A program made the translations under genes and the position numbers. From the NCBI GenBank assembly GCA_914767715.1, contig OU612073.1:15996001-16060000 (forward strand): a DNA stretch of 64,000 nt, read 5' to 3'. Below are positions 61,990-64,000 of this stretch, one piece after another. Position 1 is the first letter of the stretch; each line of letters begins with the position of its first letter. Source of the DNA: Membranipora membranacea. Lineage: Eukaryota > Bryozoa > Gymnolaemata > Cheilostomatida > Membraniporidae. The notes beneath the pieces are model-generated. The model saw only the letters and a program-made list of their open reading frames with translations, did no database searches and was not told the origin of the DNA.

Positions 61990-64000
61990 TAACTGAAAGC
62001 AAAAGTAGCAGTCATACTGGAATTTATAAAAATGAATATTAGTTGCACGCGTTTTGTCTCCCAATAATTCACCTCAAATATGATCACGGTGTCATTTTTG
62101 CACCTCATCATGGGTTAGTTATTCCCTAAATGCCAAATGCTGGCAGGCAATACCCAAAAAGATAACTCGGTCAAGAGTTAATTTGACTGCTCATCAAGTC
62201 AGAAAAGAGATATCAAGTGCCACTCAAGACTATTCTAAACGTAATTTTTATCTGTTTATTGTGATAAGATCAGTTAACCAGTCAGTGTAATATTAGTTCT
62301 ATTTTCTATAACCCCTTGAAAGTTGGAGATGTGGCCCAATTCATGAAATAAGCTCCTTTTTGGTGCTAATCAAATTATGTAGGCTGACATCTGGAGATAT
62401 ATGGTGACAGTGTCAAGTTGAAGATGAAAATGAAGGTGTTCTCCCTAGATTGTAATTATGGGTACAATCGTCAGAATTGGTTTAGCTGTTACAGTGATCA
62501 AGAGTTCACAATATATAATTGCGTGGCTCTGGTATTAGATCACTTCAAAATATCCATCTTGTATCTTCAATTATCTTTTCTCACTTTTGGTGCTACATGT
62601 ATATTAAAAATAAGATTGCGGGCGCTTATCCTGCCTAAATGTGGACCAATTATTCTTCGAGTCTAGATATTTGTGATTTTCTGCTGTTGATCCAAGGGTC
62701 AAACATATGAATTGGCATGCAATTTGCACTGTGTGGTAGTCCATCCTCCCCTGCTTGTTATCAGGGTGAATGGAATGGAGAATTCCATTACCCCTGCTTG
62801 TAATACACGAATGAAACTTGTCATGGTTTGGTAATGCAGCGCACCTTGTATGTCTCCACTGAGTTGTGTCATACAATTATAAGGTTCCATACAGCTTTTC
62901 AGCTCAGTGTCATTATCCCACGCTAGGGGGAAGATTACCTAATGAGTAGCCAATGTGAACGCCTCAATTGTTGAAGCGTATTATTATTTCCTCATGCCAA
63001 ATTTTTAGTATGCCAGGTTATGCAAACAAAGGCATATATGCAGCTCTCTCACATACCCACTCTTTTTGTAAATGGTACTCTAGATTCAAATTATAACATC
63101 TATATAGAACAACATCATCAGCAAATTCGGTCATTTACTTGCAACCATTACAATACAGCTTTATCATTTCAAAACAGGACACACAAAGTGCTAGACATAA
63201 CACGCTACTCTCTTCAAGTTTCAAATCCATTTAGTGAAAAGCTGCGATTGAAGAGCACACATTTACGGGCAGTGACTTCAGACAATAAATCTCTGGAATG
63301 TTATAAAAGCTTTCACATGCTTACGCAACCTGGGACTGACTTTTAACCATACGTAAGTTACTCTACTCTCTTCCTTATCCTATGGCTTAGTTTGATGTAC
63401 ATAACCTCAGCTTGCAAACCATCCATCTCACCAGATGATGCCTAGTTCTAGAGAGTACCTACAACTAATTAGTCTTGTGCATTGACATAGTTTATGGCTA
63501 CTGCTATGCGTGCACTTATTATGTATTGTATTGTCTTTGTTTGAAACAACTGTCCTCAGCCACAGACTGTTGGCCGCGCAATTTGTATCAAGGAATTCGT
63601 AAGTGACTAGAAATATTGCTTATAAACTATTGCAAAATTCTTCCCCCACCAGATTAAACAAACTTGTTCTAGTTTGTGACTCATGAGTAATCTTGAGCTC
63701 CCCAAACTCTCCCCCCCCCCCTCCGTCCCTCAAGTGGTCTAGGTTGTTTAGATTGAGCACCCTAAGGTATGAATGTGAATGAAATCGCAAAACCCGATAC
63801 AATAAATTCAATGAATATCTGATATCAAAAATCGTCTCACGGAAAGTTATTCTTAGTGTCAAATGTATTCCAGGTGGATTGTTGAACCTGCACAGGTGTC
63901 TAAAATTAACACATATGTCTAAAAATAGTACACATGAGTCGAATCATTTAGGAGATATGGATGCAGCTACTGCAGCTATTCTCTCTAGCTATTTCTTGTC
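61990..64000. other. Intergenic tail of the window
   Basis: No supported exon, RNA gene or element. A 108-codon open frame at 63020-63346 has no recognised motif or splice context and is left uncalled. A poly-C tract lies near 63713. Confidence 0.45.

Noticed and set aside
63020-63346. 108-codon open frame near the right end
   Set aside because: No motif, no splice-site support and no relation to neighbouring exons.

Overview
The window is animal nuclear DNA: AT-rich, with multi-exon genes on both strands, GT-AG introns with conserved phases, non-LTR retrotransposon fragments and many small fold-back elements. Five or six gene loci can be read by following exon phases. The conserved genes (a BCAS2/SPF27 splicing factor and an AEBP2/Jing-type zinc-finger gene) and the glycan-modifying gene families fit a marine invertebrate metazoan; I cannot fix the phylum from the sequence alone.

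Region 1 (1-12.3 kb): two tandem copies, + strand, of a Golgi-type sulfotransferase of the Sulfotransfer_2 fold (CHST8-14-like). The first is cut by the window edge; the second is almost complete. Exon boundaries and stretches of intron are shared, so this is a tandem duplication. A degraded, frameshifted non-LTR retrotransposon (- strand, about 4.65-5.99 kb) lies between them.

Region 2 (15.2-19.4 kb): a three-exon + strand gene for a type II membrane protein with two consecutive family-11 (GT11, alpha-2-fucosyltransferase-like) domains, each on one exon. The second domain has lost the usual donor-site residues. The 3' splice site of exon 2 is present four times in a 54-bp in-frame tandem repeat.

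Region 3 (22.4-34.4 kb): a + strand gene of about 14 coding exons for a type II membrane protein with a 10-residue-repeat stem, two WSC domains and a Sulfotransfer_1-type (CHST1/3-like) catalytic domain. Two alternative transmembrane first-exon sets are visible.

Region 4 (34.4-43.3 kb): gene-poor, with a 5'-truncated CR1/jockey-like reverse transcriptase fragment, an unassigned candidate exon on the - strand and many small inverted repeats.

Region 5 (43.3-52.2 kb, - strand): a five-coding-exon gene for an AEBP2/Jing-like protein, an accessory subunit of Polycomb repressive complex 2. It has three C2H2 fingers but stops shortly after finger 3. Region 6 (52.2-57.6 kb) is intergenic with another broken non-LTR element next to an imperfect palindrome. 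Region 7 (57.6-62 kb): a complete six-exon BCAS2/SPF27 gene, + strand. The last 2 kb hold nothing I can assign.

The first 34 kb therefore cluster two kinds of sulfotransferase and a double-domain fucosyltransferase, all apparently type II Golgi enzymes. A shared role in making sulfated, fucosylated glycans is an inference. The double GT11 protein and the repeated splice acceptor are the most unusual items.
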